From contig MBPM02000010.1 of the NCBI GenBank assembly GCA_001695595.3, positions 992,001 through 1,056,000 on the forward strand: DNA of 64,000 nt, given 5' to 3'. Below are positions 1 through 10,835 of this stretch, piece after piece (the stretch's first letter is position 1; every line of letters begins with the position of its first letter). This stretch comes from Plasmopara viticola (Eukaryota; Oomycota; Peronosporomycetes; Peronosporales; Peronosporaceae). The notes below the pieces were generated by a model. That model made no database searches, had not been told where the DNA came from, and saw nothing but the letters and a program-made list of their open reading frames with translations. Made by a program: the position numbers and the translations under genes.

Positions 1-86
1 GCTCTTTATATCGTGTGATATCACATTTGTGGAATAGACCCCAAATCTGACTCGCCCCAGTAACCCGAGCACCTCGTAATCAGCTT

Positions 87-293
87 GAGCTGCTCGAGCT
101 ACTGAGGAAAGTTCAAATTGCGAATGAGCATTTGTGGGAAATAAGTACACTGGACATCAAGAACGCGAGTGAATCGTTGCGATTAACGGAAAGTAGCGGT
201 CAGACATTGCGCAAACAAGCAGACGTAGCCACTGCGTGGCTTAATGAAGCGTGCAAGCATACCCATCCCCAGCGTTGTCGTGACGTCATTTAA
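87..293 (+). pseudogene. Family Y fragment, copy 1
   Basis: An open stretch of 68 codons ends in TAA at 291. It encodes a helical, charged peptide with the motifs LLRKVQIANE, TLDIKNASESL and ATAWLNEACKHTHPQ. The same peptide, with changes, recurs at 18.1 and 38.8 kb (plus) and, more diverged, at 10.4, 31.2 and 47.1 kb (minus), which argues that it was once coding. There is no start codon here because the window begins inside the unit. I do not recognise the family. It lies between a family N fragment (just left of the window, judged from the 18.0 and 38.7 kb copies) and family V. Confidence 0.4.
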
Positions 294-299
294 AAAGCC

Positions 300-640
300 T
301 TTTTAGATCTTTGACTTGTGAATTCGATCGACCTTGCCCTTAGTACTATGTAGTACATCGTATCCAAGTGACTCCACTAGCCTCAATAGCTTTTGTCTCA
401 GGTCATACAATGTCACTATCGATGACACTGGATGACTCATCTCGTGACACACTGTTTTGATGATTTAGAGGAGGTATCAATAGTATAATTCGATCTATAC
501 TAATGACGTGATGACACCTCTTCGATATATACTTCAAATCAAAGATAATAGAGTAGTAGGTAAAGTAGTCTAATAGACAATATTGAAATTTAAGTTCGCT
601 TTTGTTGCATAGCATCCAACGGAAACTATATATCAAATCA
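300..640. repeat. Intergenic repeat segment with GTCAC/GAGTCATC motif
   Basis: No convincing gene. The segment around 405-480 carries a conserved block built from GTCAC and GATGACTC half-sites that is found next to nearly every Y or N copy in the window (for example 10.15, 18.43, 30.9, 39.15, 46.8 and 58.53 kb). An AT-rich stretch with ATATATAC follows. Confidence 0.4.
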
Positions 641-1108
641 ATGCAATGAACGTCGCGTCACATTCGTTGTGGATGAATTTTTGGCATTACTAGTCTGTAG
701 GTACGCATTAACTACATCACTGACAGCGCCGATGTCAAGCGAGTACCATTTTATAACATTTCTCTCATCAATCTGAATGCATAGCCCGGTATCAATGAAA
801 TTAAAAAAAGGCATAATTTTCTTTATCAATCGAATTCTTGACTTTTAAATTAGAAGTTTGATCCCCTTCGTATACAGTGGCATCTGTGATCACCGGTTCA
901 ACTTTCGGCTTATAGTTCCCGACTACTTTGAATTTCATATTTAAGGCCTCGACTGCCTCGATCACTGATAAAACTAGCAAAACGACTTCAATGACGACTA
1001 GGGTACCGACTTGTGACGGTAATTCTTCATCTATAAAATTCTCCACGTTAACAGTCGGAAACTTGCCGCATCGTTACTTGTTGAGAGCGGGTCCCCCTTT
1101 ATCTAATA
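640..1108 (-). pseudogene. Family V fragment, copy 1
   Basis: Read on the minus strand, this encodes a peptide with SQVGTLVVIEV, VVGNYKPKVEPVITDATVYE and LKVKNSI, followed after a frameshift by a second conserved part with LCIQIDER and DVVNAYLQ. The same protein is seen at 18.8, 39.6 and 46.4 kb, and a relative is joined to family W at 17.5, 38.2 and 47.8 kb. The valine-rich, alternating pattern suggests beta strands. No known domain was recognised. It is broken by at least one frameshift and lacks a credible start. Confidence 0.4.
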
Positions 1109-1224
1109 AATTATAACATTGTGTATGACTGTCTGTGAATTACTTCTTTCTATACATGTTCGCTCACGTTCATAATTTTCTCACCACATATCTGTATTTA
1201 GAAAAACATTCTATTTATATCTCA

Positions 1225-1372
1225 CAGTCTATAATGTACTCACCAAATATCTATTTTTTTCGAAATCTGCTACCACCCCTATTGCTTAATTGTTATTTTT
1301 ATTATCGACTAAAAATTCGAAGTGTCATTGTGTCATTAACCTACAGTGAAAGCATTAGAACAATGTAAGTGA
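1225..1372 (-). repeat. Boundary repeat with ATA/AAT microsatellite, copy 1
   Basis: About 140 bp, inverted relative to copies at 5,465-5,575, 28,197-28,325 and 45,995-46,140. It contains CACCCCTA, an AAT/ATA-rich microsatellite and the stretch AATGACACAATGACA. The four copies coincide with the ends of the large duplicated and inverted blocks. Confidence 0.6.
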
Positions 1373-1639
1373 TGGGTTTCTTATACATATCCGGATAATT
1401 ACAACTTCAAGAAGCCTTCCTCCCTCTCATGCTTACGACAGATTTTTCGTCGCACTTGTGTCGAATTCTGATCGACAACCGTGGCAACAAATACATAGTA
1501 CTAGTACAAATTACTTTACCTCTATAAACAGATATTTATTACAGAATTATAACAACAACCAATAACAACGTGGGAGACGTGATCAGTAGCCAATCTACTC
1601 AATGAAACTTAGCTCGCATTTGCACGGGGTGTTGCTATT

Positions 1640-4090
1640 TCATGCAAAATTTATCCAGAAAAGTTTTTTTGGTGATGCGACCAAAGTCATCCAAAGACTT
1701 TCTCGACTCAATTATTACTTTCAAATTAAATAACGAGCTGTTGATGAGTTGTATTTATCGTCGTTTTAAATTGGCTGTGGATGTTGTGCATCGATGTACT
1801 CGACATTTATTGCGTGGCTTTGTGTATAATGCTACGATACAAAGTTATGTCGTAACTCAACCTCGTGACAGCCTACGTCTGTCATAACGAGTTGCCCGTA
1901 TTAAAAAAAATCATCTTTCAATAGTCTATTTTTAAGCCACAAGTGTCGGTTGGGAAGAGATTGAAATCAAGCTACAAGTGTTAGTGTTCAGGTTGCTATT
2001 GACGGAGCCACGGTTCAGATTGATCAAGTTCATGCAAATATGAATTCAAATTTAAGAATCTGACAAAAACAGATTATTACATCTATGTCAAGCATGGCTC
2101 AACGAGCAAAAATGTATTTGATGACTATTCCACCCCAACGAGCCAAGGGACTAGCCAGGCAGCACGATCGCTCGATGCCTTAATAACATTGTCGTGTATC
2201 ATCGCTAATAATATCGTTGATCAGGATTTATAGGATAAGACCTTTTCAGATATGAGGGTCGACGCACATTTGCTTCTTACCGCTCTTCATCATTAAAGAT
2301 CGAACTTTGCATTCGATGTTGTGGAAGGAGTGCAAAGCCTCAATCGGTATTGAAGCCAAGCTTTTTTGCTGTTGTGTAGGTTGTTGCTGCTGGTTCGCCT
2401 TTCTACGCCGCAAATTTTCGGGTTTGCCTCAAATCGCGGAACATCTCTAATTATTTCCAGAAAAACAAACACAGAAGAGCGCGAGCGGTTTCATCAACCT
2501 CAATTTCAACAATTTATCTACTCATTCGATTTTAACTGGTACTGCCGGCATTGTCGCGCCTGTTATTTTTGCCAGTTTGAACATTACTTCGAATCTCAGA
2601 AGCACGCGCCCAGTACTTTAAAGTTCAAGTGGTGGCGCAACAACAGTTGCCTTGGCGTGCGGCTCCGCTCTCTTCATTCATCTTCACGTCTCATAACCCT
2701 AACATATTCGATTACTCCAAGCGCTTACCATGCGTTGACTCAAAAGAAAACTTCTGCCACTTTGAGCAAATTGCAAACAAATTTTCTGTTTCTCCAGGCG
2801 CTTTCTTCACTTGATAACGAACAATATAGCATATTTAAAGCGCTTGATCGTGCAACCTATTGTATACAATCCAAACGGCAGGTGCTACAACGTCGAACGC
2901 GACCAATCCGCTCTGTTGTCCATTCCCAACAGTTCCAGCCACAACTTCGGCGCTTGCCACAACTAAAATTCACAGATCACAGTTGCAAACATTCCCAATC
3001 TGAACAATTCCGTGAGTTTCGGATGCGATTTGTTCGTGCAAGGGATGTCAAAGTCGGGAGTTAATAATGTTATTGATGACATGACATCGGCTAATTTGCT
3101 GTCTTTACGTCAATGGGAGTCGCTGTATTCATTCGTGGCCGTAAATTTTGGTTGTTGTCTTCCAAGTGAAGACAAGCCAGTAAGAGTGTCATCGTTTCTT
3201 GATCTTCCAAGTGTAACTGCGGTTCAGCAATCTATTCCCACGTGTATCGTGGAGTTGTCGCAAGCATTAATACGGCAATGGGTATTATATAGGTTAATGC
3301 TAATTCATCAGCTGAAACAAGTGCAAAAAGCAAAAAATATTACTTATCTTCAATACACACAATCCATTCAAGTGCGTCCTTTTATCCGAAAATCAGATCA
3401 AGCAAAAAGCATACAGTTGCTAGTACAATACAATAGCGAAGAGCGAGTTTGTTTAGGGAAGTTACAGGCTTTTTATCTTGAACGATTTGGACGATGCTAG
3501 GGTAAATTCACGATTTATTCTGGTGCAGCGAGTAATGGCCAAGAAACGTAAGTATAAATTTGACCAAGTCACAATAGAACTACTGTAGTGTCGTTATGGT
3601 CCTCCTAAAATTATCAATAGAAAGCAATATAAACTTCCAAAGCCAGTAATGAGAAGCATACTCAAGCCACAACATCGACTGACACAGATGTAATTATAAA
3701 ACAGCCTGCCACACAAGAATATTTACTCATTAAGTTCTACAGCGGAGTAGATGACGTTGCCTGAAGATAGTCAATACTCGTGCAAACAATAAAAACGGTT
3801 ATAAGAGAGGCGTTTGACGACTACGGTAGAAACACTTTACAGCTAACAGAGTCTGGAAAATAGCATTTGACTCGAAGACGTTAAGATACGGCTACTTAAT
3901 TTGTTGATTAGTCATGTGAGAATCCGATCAACTTCTGAAACAGAAAAGAAGCAGAATTTCACCTATCTCCCAGCGACAAACGAGCTGCTAAAAGTGCTGC
4001 TGAGCAATCTGAAGAAAACCTTTCCTCACTCGACAACTATTTCTTACAATCGAATGAATAACAGAGCTGCGACAACGAAGAGATAAAAGG
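1640..4090 (+). pseudogene. Family U: long Ser/Thr-rich surface or fibre-like protein, copy 1
   Basis: A decayed gene of about 2.4 kb with many frameshifts. Conserved islands in order: YVVTQPRDSLRLS (near 1,840), a Ser/Thr-rich middle (2.45-2.7 kb), SFGCDLFVQGMSKSG and LLSLRQWESLYSFVAVNFGCC (3.0-3.2 kb), a basic, Lys-rich part (3.3-3.6 kb) and SYNRMNNRAATTKR (4.05 kb). The same islands are collinear on the minus strand at 25.1-27.6 kb and, with an internal deletion of about 0.9 kb, at 44.2-45.7 kb. In the 27 kb copy the segment YYIYVKHGSTSKY recalls beta-rich fibre proteins; this is a weak resemblance. The function is unknown. Low-complexity Ser/Thr content and paired cysteines suggest an extracellular or virion-surface protein. 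Confidence 0.4.
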
Positions 4091-4589
4091 AGAGCAGAAA
4101 TTACACAAGTGAGATGATGGCGTAAAAGAGCATAATTAGATGATGAAAAAATCTAATAGCGTAACATCACAGTTACAAAAGACTATTTGAAAGAATTTCT
4201 ACACAAATATCAAACATTAAATTGAGGAGCACTCGAGTAACAAAAAGGCAAAGTTTGTTTTAAGACAATGTTTCTTGAGCGCCAAAAAGGCATAAAATAT
4301 CGAAAGTCACGATAGATTAACGCAAAAACGAGCTAATAGGCTGGCTCAATTGAATCTTTTTTAATTTAGTGCAAATCTTTGTTTAGTACTTGGTACACGT
4401 TTTTTTAGTACAAGAAATCAATTGTTTGATTACAGCAACAATGATTACAGAAACAAGGAAAGCTAATTGTTGCTCTTTCATGACTCCTTCTTTTTTACTT
4501 TCATATCAACAATTTTGTTAAATGTCAATGACACTTCGCATACTTAAGCGACATCTTGAGCAATTAAGTCAATTTGAAGTCTTGTAGAG

Positions 4590-5183
4590 TTAATTCTTTT
4601 TATTATTGCTACCCGGCTTTTGTCTCTCAATGTCATTTTTTTTCAGTTTAAAATTCTCCTCCAATCGTCCATTCGAACATGTATTGACGCTGTTTTGAGC
4701 ATAGATATCGTCATTAGAGAGTGCAGCAATTCTTATGTTTACCAGACGTCCGCCCAAATCGACCCATGTGTACATTTTTTTCGTGCAATATAAGTAGTTG
4801 TATAGTTTGTTACACGGGACACATGAAGTAGAGCTACGAAGGTTGTCGCTCTGAGATGCTCAGTTGTAGTTTGATACATATTCGTTGTATTATTTGTTCG
4901 AAGTCGAAGATATGTATTGTCAACATTATCCAACCATGTATCCCGACATAAGCATTCGTAATCGGATTCGTGATTCATTTGCTAAGTAAGAAATTGTGAT
5001 ACGCAGCGCTTTTTGTATCATTTATCCACAAAGCATGTATTGACATAGATAGTAAAGTTTCTCGTTGGTGTAAATTTTGAACTATTAATTTAACTATTTG
5101 TTGTAATCATAAAAGCTTGTCCAAATATAGCATGAATACTGCTACAAAAGTCTACGTTAGGCATAGACGCATATGCCCCAATT
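4590..5183 (-). pseudogene. Family T C-terminal part (peptidase S74-like end), copy 1
   Basis: The minus strand encodes the last quarter of family T: VDNTYLRLRTNNTTNMY, then HVSRVTNYTTTYIA, then after a frameshift NDDIYAQNSVNTCSNGRL and a Lys/Asn-rich tail. The order PLHVS-like, then YAQ...NT.S.GRL, matches the layout of the intramolecular chaperone (peptidase S74) at the end of phage and giant-virus fibres, where a Ser-Asp-x-Arg-x-Lys motif is the cleavage site. Here Asp and Lys are replaced, so autocleavage would not be expected. The upstream stem is missing at a breakpoint near 5,185. Copies at 24.0-24.6 and 43.1-43.7 kb. Confidence 0.45.
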
Positions 5184-5186
5184 GTT

Positions 5187-5405
5187 ATCCCCCCAAATAG
5201 CATCACCTGTCAGTTTTCGTATTCGATACCGACTTGGAGCAGAGGTATTTCAGGCACTGCACCCAAAAAACCCTTTATGAAAACAAGTAATTTCAGTGCT
5301 TGCTCTGGATGATTCTTCGGCTCCCTATGTGACTGAAAGTTTGTATGCCTGCCATCCTCGACTTACACTTTTAACCTACTTTGGTATACTTCTAGATACT
5401 ACGAC
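5187..5405 (+). pseudogene. Family Q fragment, copy 1
   Basis: A short conserved open segment containing SVLALDDSSAPYVTESLYAC and LLTYFGILLD. It recurs on the minus strand at 11.11-11.34 and 31.87-32.10 kb, where it lies beside the last residues of a macro-domain relic. Not recognised. Confidence 0.3.
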
Positions 5406-5464
5406 ACTAGCTAGGCAATTTGCTGGATAAAAGTGTAATGAAATTTGTTCAACTATTTTTAGCT

Positions 5465-5575
5465 TATAATAATAATAATAATAAGTTAGTATTAGGGGTG
5501 GTAGTAGAATTCGAATTTTTTTTTAGAAAAGTTGGAGACTTGGTGAGTATATTATAAACTGCGAGATCGACTTCA
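5465..5575 (+). repeat. Boundary repeat with ATA/AAT microsatellite, copy 2
   Basis: Contains a run of about six AAT/ATA units followed by GTATTAGGGGTGGTAGTAG. It marks the left end of the first 20-kb unit and joins directly to a minus-strand family N relic. Confidence 0.6.
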
Positions 5576-5593
5576 AACGCTATCGATCACTAG

Positions 5594-5891
5594 ATTCATC
5601 ACGGTACGTTGATCGACAACGGCGGTTGCATTTACACCAGTTGGGAGAGCTTAGTTTGCAGGAACTAACAAGATTCGGCGCATGTCGAAGGTGACATTGA
5701 CAGCAGATTCAACAGCGTTGTGTCGAAATACTACGCTCGCTGTTGGTCTAATTGTTGGAGTCGGACGGGTCGTACAGCATGTCGAGTCTGAGTACAACAA
5801 TACATACTGGATTCCAGCTTAACTACACCACCATCTGGCAGCATCTCTTAAAGTTGCCCAAGATTGAAACGTCACAACCTCCACTGTCAGT
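5594..5891 (-). pseudogene. Family N (PD-(D/E)XK-like) C-terminal relic, interrupted by hAT
   Basis: On the minus strand this matches the last third of the open family N genes at nucleotide level: the end of the nuclease-like domain, the Thr-Arg-Pro region and the conserved 3' end. Reading frames are broken. The match stops at 5,891, exactly where the hAT terminal repeat begins. At the equivalent point of the 28.4-29.2 kb minus-strand copy the gene continues, so the rest was lost or displaced when the hAT arrived or rearranged. Confidence 0.55.
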
Positions 5892-6061
5892 CAGGGATGG
5901 GGACGTCAGTTCAACGTTAAGAACGTTAAACCGGTATCCATTAACGTATTGCAAACGTTGATGAGACGTCCCGGCAATTAATGTATAGTACACAACACGA
6001 GCACTTTTGAACGGCTGAGATTGCAGGATAGAAGAAAGAACCTACAACTCATCATTCCCGG

Positions 6062-8250
6062 ATGAAGCCTCCACCATCAAGTGATCCTGCGCCACCGCCC
6101 CTGTTCAAGATGCGCCGTATTAAGAAGGACGATTACTGGTCGTTCATCCGACTTGTAGCTCCAAACGCACAGCTACCACCGGGAAAGAAGGCGTGGAAAT
6201 CGTCTGATACAAACTTGGCTTATTGTCTAAAGTGCAAAGCTCTTTCAGCTTTAAATCAGGAAGTAGCGCCAGCATTCGAAAGCACATGAATCAAAAACAT
6301 CCACAAGATCTCAGCAGAGCTGGGCATGAACAGGCATCCAAGCGAGTGGCGATCGCACTTCGTGCAAAGCGAAAATCTGATGCAACGACGATTTCGCCGA
6401 CAAAGAGAACAAGAAAGATCGATCCAGCTGACAAAGAGATGGCCAAAAGAGCTTTCATTGATTGGATTGCCAAACGACTGCGCCCACTAAGTGTTGCCGA
6501 CGACAAGGAGCTTCGTTTTTTCTTTACGTTGATTCAGACGATGAGAGGTCTGTACGAGCTACCCTCTCGCCGCACTGTTACTGAAAAAATGCAAAATCAC
6601 TGTCAGTTCAAGCGATCGCTGGTAAAGACGCAGATTGCTGAAGATGCAGACTTCTATTTTCTCACATCTGACATGCGGACATATCGAGCAACAGATAGCT
6701 ATATTTCGCTGACTATCCATTTTGTGAATACCAATTTTGAGTTGATGGCGTACACTTTAGAAGTTATGAGTTTTCGTGGGTAGCACACCGGCATCAGGAT
6801 TAAATGCAACCTGGGCGTGCTCATGCGCAACTGGGGACGCTACATTTGATTGTATCAGGAGCTCTCTCGAAAACAAGTGTCGAAGTGACAAATGTGGAAG
6901 AGGATAGTGACGGGAACGAGGAAGTTAGGGAGGAGGTTAAAAATATTGCTGACAGTGAAGATGAGGAGGAGCAGTGGAATGAGGACCTTGCAATTGAACT
7001 GGAAGCTATTGCGTTCTTGGAGCAAGAACTGGTAGATATCATATCCCAAACGATTGCAAGTTCTATCGACAATTTTTCGCATGAATCTGAGCCACTGGAT
7101 GTTAATGCTGATGACACGCTGGATGGAGGTCTTCTTGATGGTTGTCTTAGTGTGCGGACAACAATTTCAATTCTAAACGCTATGAAGTAAGCCATGAGTG
7201 AAACAAGAATGCATGTTTCTAGCTTTCGCAAAATTGTTCACTACTTCAACAAAAGTTCTAAAGGAAAAAACAAGTTGAAGTCGCTACAAAATGTGGCCGC
7301 ACCTCTTACCGTTATTTCAGATGTAGCCACCTGCTGGAATAGCACGCATCACATGATTCAACGCCTTCTGCAACTTAGTCCTAGTATCCAATCATTCATG
7401 GAGTTTATATTGACAGCGAAAGGCAAAGAAGACTTCAGCGACGCAAGTATTGTGAGGCACAATGGAGAAATGTGGTTTAGCATCCAATGCCTCCACAAGC
7501 TTCTCGTGGTTTTTGAGCTGGTAACTAAGACACTATCAGGTGGAACATACCCCACTGCTACATTGATATATCCACGTATACGCCTTCTTGAAAAACGACT
7601 ATTAAATCAGGGGATATTTGCCAAAATATCGCCTGCTCACGCTGGAGAAGATTACTATAGCTCGGTGCTGGAACGCATGCATCTCGTCCGTTGGTTTTTC
7701 TTGTTTTTGCTCCGAAAAAGATTCAAGCAATTACCTTTGGATGTGAAATATTGCTGCTTGCTTGATCCTCAATTCGTGCATGGTGAGTCACTGAACGCAA
7801 CAGAAAAAAAGAAGGGAGGGAGTTCTTGGTGAGCGAGGCAATGCACTCTGCTGGTGCTGATATCTACAGCACGAGCTTCGATGAGGTTAGCGATGAAGAA
7901 GAGAACTTTATAAATGATCTCCTTGGACGCAAGCGAAGATCGCCTCATCCTCGAGTGCAAAACGGGTTGTCGCTTCGTGCAAAAGTAGAGGCAGAGGTGA
8001 ATCGATACTACGATAGATCCCACCAAAAAGCTCAAGAAAATACGTGCCAAAAGCAGAAGTCGAAAACACAGAAACTTGACGATGGTCGCAAGTGGTGGCG
8101 CGAAAATGGCAGTGATTTTCCGCTCTTAGCTCCTTTTGCGAGGAAATATCGGCAAGGTAGCTACATCAGTACCTTCAGAGCGCTGCTTCTCGTGGGCAGA
8201 GAACATTATTACAGCACGGCGTAATAGGTTGTCTTGAGATCTCATTTTTC
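6062..8250 (+). pseudogene. hAT transposase (BED finger, RNase H-like core, dimerisation domain), frameshifted
   Basis: Pieces in order: a Pro-rich N-terminus; a BED zinc finger split by a frameshift near 6,240 (YCLKCK, then IRKHMNQKHP, giving C-x2-C and H-x4-H); RRTVTEKMQ; and FLTSDMRTYRATDSYISL, which holds the first catalytic Asp of the RNase H-like core. The middle is shortened and carries an acidic run near 6.9 kb. Then come DVATCWNSTHHMIQRLL (about 7,320) and LSGGTYPTATLIYPR. The hAT dimerisation region WWRENGSDFPLLAPFARKY (about 8,095) is followed by a frameshift before the expected PSERCFSWA. At least four frame changes and the shortened core make it inactive. Confidence 0.85.
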
Positions 8251-8277
8251 TTTACAGCAATACGATTGGCGAGGAAT

Positions 8278-8336
8278 TAGAGGAGTAGCTGAAGACGTAC
8301 GGTAGAAGCAGTAGCTGAAGACGTACGGTAGAAACG
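8278..8336 (+). repeat. Short tandem duplication in hAT 3' region
   Basis: The 22-base segment GTAGCTGAAGACGTACGGTA with its flanks occurs twice back to back. It lies between the end of the transposase relic and the 3' terminal repeat. It is probably a replication slip or an element-specific subterminal repeat. Confidence 0.6.
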
Positions 8337-8589
8337 TGCTAAAGAGTTACATGTTGTAAATAGACTTTTTGCACAATTCACGTCAGCTTTAATGTGCCAG
8401 CAGCCGACTTGTCTTCCAAACTCTTCTCCCGTCCGTTCTTATGTTTGTGCAGGTTGAACATGGCATGGTTTCAAAATCTTTAGTTTGACAGGTTACAGTG
8501 ACTTTCTAAAAAAACGTGAACGGGAACTTTTGGACGGGAACGAGAGCCACAGTTTTTTTACGTTAACACCGTTTACTTTCCCATCCCTA

Positions 8590-8748
8590 CCGTACATGCA
8601 CCTATCGTACTGGACCGCAACAATCGCCATCGTGTGCTTCGACGCAGACGTCTATGCTGCTTTTGTTGAGAGCAAGACAAGGGTGATGAATAGGTTTTAT
8701 GCAAAGAATTTCCTTCCTCTTCGAAATCACTCAGTCACTGCGAATTAA
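8590..8748 (+). pseudogene. Macro-domain C-terminal tail, copy upstream of N1
   Basis: Encodes YWTATIAIVCFDADVYAAF and ESKTRVMNRF, ending in TAA at 8,746. This is the last beta strand and helix of a macro domain, as judged from the fuller copy at 61.8-62.2 kb that also has the STGHMGLP phosphate loop. Only the tail is kept here because the hAT 3' end replaces everything upstream. The same tail lies immediately upstream of the N genes at 29.7 and 60.6 kb. Confidence 0.5.
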
Positions 8749-9070
8749 TTGTTTATCGAGTTGCATGATCGAGTTGGAGGTTTTGCGCACGAAGGATGAT
8801 TATTTAGTTGTGATCGTATGTTTACGTGTAGATGTCAATCTAGCGCGATCCCCGTCGCAGATGCGCGCTAGTAGCTAGCACAATTCCCGTCGCAGCTCGT
8901 GCACATTCTCTTTTTCTCGTGTTAAGCGAACCGATTTCCTTGGTTCCCTTCCTCATTTGGGAAAAGAAGCAACGGATTGAAAAGTGAGCGCCTATTGCGA
9001 AGGAGATTCGTATAATTCTTCCGGCGCAAGAGACGACGTAGTTCGGCCAAGATCAACTGCCGCAGCAAGC
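8749..9070 (+). promoter_or_regulatory. Leader/promoter region of family N copy 1
   Basis: Conserved at nucleotide level with the regions before the N genes at 29.66 and 60.57 kb: TTGTTTATCGAGTTGCAT, CCCCGTCGCAG, CATTCTCTTTTTCTCGTG and a CTTGGTTCCCTTYCTCATT pyrimidine-rich block about 30 bp before the start. The last block resembles the initiator-like CTCATTY element of oomycete promoters; that assignment is an inference. The GTCGCAG-containing segment is partly duplicated here (8,840-8,905). Confidence 0.4.
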
Positions 9071-9853
9071 ATGACGCCTTTTAGAACCGCCAAAGAAATT
9101 CGCGGCGTCATGAATGCGCTGAAGCTCGATGTAGTGGCGAGTTATTTCGACAAAGAAGACGAAGTCGACCCATACGTCGTTTGTGACAGAGTTTCTGTAA
9201 ATGCCTTCAATGAGTACGTCGGGGATGGCGAAGGACTGCGGATCGCGCTTCGTTTTCTCGCCTTTAATGATGGGCGTATTGGGATCGTAGACCTTCCAAC
9301 CAGTGTACATGAGAGTACAGCGGTAGAATTTACGAAAAAGTTCTTCCGTGCGGCAGGAAATGACGACAAGGTTGCAGGTCGTGGCTCGATGACTGCGAGA
9401 AGAGCTGCCAACCCGAACAAGGAGGCCGATGCGACATTCGGTCCGATGGGATCTACGCCTCTCCGAACACCGCCACCGGCACCTCGCATCATCGCTGATT
9501 GGGTGACACTGGCAGTGGAGGTTGGGAGATCTCAATCTTGGTCAAGTCTGACAGATGCTGCCAGATGGTGGTTCGGTTATGCTGGGATCCAGTATGTGTT
9601 GCTACTGAAAATCAGTGCCCCTGGCACTCAGATTCGATATGCTCTCTATGACAGTACGACCCGTCCGACTCCAATGGATAGACCAACAGCGAGTGGAAGA
9701 TTTCGACACAACGCTGCTGGAGCTGCTGTCAATGTCACCTTCGACATGCGCCGAATCTTATCAATCCCTGCAAGCCAAGCTCTTCGAACTGGTGTGAATG
9801 CCGCCGTTGTCGATCTACGTACCGTGATGAATGAAGTGATCGATAGCCTTTGA
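9071..9853 (+). CDS. PD-(D/E)XK nuclease-like domain protein, family N copy 1
   Basis: Open gene of 260 residues from the ATG at 9,071. In the 29.7 kb copy the protein starts 29 residues earlier, but here that ATG is GTG (8,984), so the downstream Met is the likely start. The N-terminal half contains DEVDPYVVCDRVSVNAFNEY and EGLRIALRFLA. The second half has NKEADATFGP, then VTLAVEVGRSQSW and DAARWWFGYAG. An Asp in KEAD and the Glu in VEVG, followed by SQS, fit the PD-(D/E)XK-type domain common in fungal and oomycete genomes (Uma2-like). The canonical Lys is not obvious. DNA binding or cleavage is inferred, not shown. No signal peptide or membrane segment. A segment around residues 75-105 varies between copies while both flanks are nearly fixed. 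Confidence 0.65.
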   Translation: MTPFRTAKEIRGVMNALKLDVVASYFDKEDEVDPYVVCDRVSVNAFNEYVGDGEGLRIALRFLAFNDGRIGIVDLPTSVHESTAVEFTKKFFRAAGNDDKVAGRGSMTARRAANPNKEADATFGPMGSTPLRTPPPAPRIIADWVTLAVEVGRSQSWSSLTDAARWWFGYAGIQYVLLLKISAPGTQIRYALYDSTTRPTPMDRPTASGRFRHNAAGAAVNVTFDMRRILSIPASQALRTGVNAAVVDLRTVMNEVIDSL

Positions 9854-10290
9854 TAGAAGATGCGTCGTGGTTTTACCGTTTACAATATACTCAGCTTTCT
9901 GTTATATGACTATATCGCTTCGACTGACCTTGGCACACGAATTTTGATGCCTTGAAGCGGAATCATTATGCATTATACACTTGACCATAAAGAGCAGTTG
10001 CGATACAACGAATGTGACGCAACGTGCATTGCATCGATGTGTTACTACTTTTGCTGTGTCACGTTGGGATGCATCTCCGTCAAAATGTCATTTGTATAGA
10101 TTGAAGTTATCTTCCACTATTGATACCTCCTCGACAATATCATTATAATGGATCACTTAAAGAGTCATCGAAAGTGACACCACATCTAATGACAATAGAC
10201 GAAAAATTCTGAGGCTAGTGAAGTCACTTGGTGATGATGTGCTGCATTGTACTAAGGGTAAATGGATTGCTGGTCGACCGAGTCCACGAG
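9854..10290. repeat. Conserved family N 3' region and GTCAC/GAGTCATC motif
   Basis: No gene. The first about 230 bp are conserved after N1, N4 (30.54 kb) and partly N10 (61.36 kb), and appear inverted at 59.88-60.06 kb. The motif with AGAGTCATCGAAAGTGACAC lies at about 10,158-10,180, followed by AATGACAATAGAC. Confidence 0.5.
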
Positions 10291-10317
10291 TTGAAGAACC
10301 TAGAGGCCTTTGGGTGA

Positions 10318-10540
10318 CGTCACGATCACACTGAGGATGAGTGCGCTTTATAAAGCCACGCAGTAGCTTCGTCTGCTTGTTTGGTCAATATCCGACCGCT
10401 ATTCTCCGTGAGGCGAAGCGACTCAACCGCGTGCTTGGTGTCCAGTGTTTCATTTTTTCACAGACGCTCATTTGCAATCTGGACTCGCCCCAGTAGCTCG
10501 AGCTTTTGTATATACCTCGATCTGACGTCGGTCCCCCCCA
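10318..10540 (-). pseudogene. Family Y fragment, copy 2
   Basis: Minus-strand relic with the family Y islands for the ATAW and THP regions, close to the better-kept copy at 31,079-31,327. It lies head to head with family Z. Frames are broken. Confidence 0.35.
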
Positions 10541-10553
10541 AATGTAATATCAA

Positions 10554-10835
10554 TTGAAACGTTCTTGTTACCAATTTTCGTCAACGTGTACAGCACTTTT
10601 AAACCTCATTTTTTATCAATGTGATTCCTGTGGTCGTAACGCTACACCAATATGCTCTCTAGTGGTAACACTCTTCCGTTCTAACGAGATCAAAGCCATG
10701 TTAGTGAGAATAACTTATTTCTTGAAGGAGACCATTGAAGAGGCGATAGCTTCATCGAGGAAGAGTCACTCTATTTTCAAGTGCTTAGGAGATTTTGCAA
10801 TGATCTTTCAAAGGTCCGCAGATTTCATGAGGTAA
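10554..10835 (+). pseudogene. Family Z fragment, copy 1
   Basis: Open for 93 codons. It contains NEIKAMLVRITYFLKETIEE and ASSRKSHSIFKCLGDFAMIF. The second motif is kept at 31.5 kb (plus), 51.5 kb (minus) and 61.6 kb (plus), so the frame was probably once coding. No domain recognised. Confidence 0.35.

Larger units (their letters stand above)
5892..8589 (+). mobile_element. Decayed hAT DNA transposon
   Basis: The element starts with CAGGGATGGG at 5,892 and ends with CCCATCCCTA at 8,580-8,589, near-perfect terminal inverted repeats of the hAT superfamily type. It is about 2.7 kb long and holds one broken transposase gene. Both ends carry further short subterminal inverted repeats rich in AACGTTAA. 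The 8-bp target duplication expected of hAT is not present: the left flank is CTGTCAGT and the right flank is CCGTACAT. The left flank is inside a minus-strand family N gene and the right flank is the macro-domain tail upstream of a plus-strand family N gene, so the flanks have been rearranged since insertion. Confidence 0.8.

Noticed and set aside
6821..7231. Ser-rich minus-strand frame of 136 codons
   Set aside because: Antisense to the acidic linker of the hAT transposase relic.
9053..9535. Long minus-strand frames opposite family N copies (also 29.8-30.2 and 60.4-61.0 kb)
   Set aside because: They mirror the well-conserved plus-strand protein; their own sequences change with third-position differences of the plus frame.
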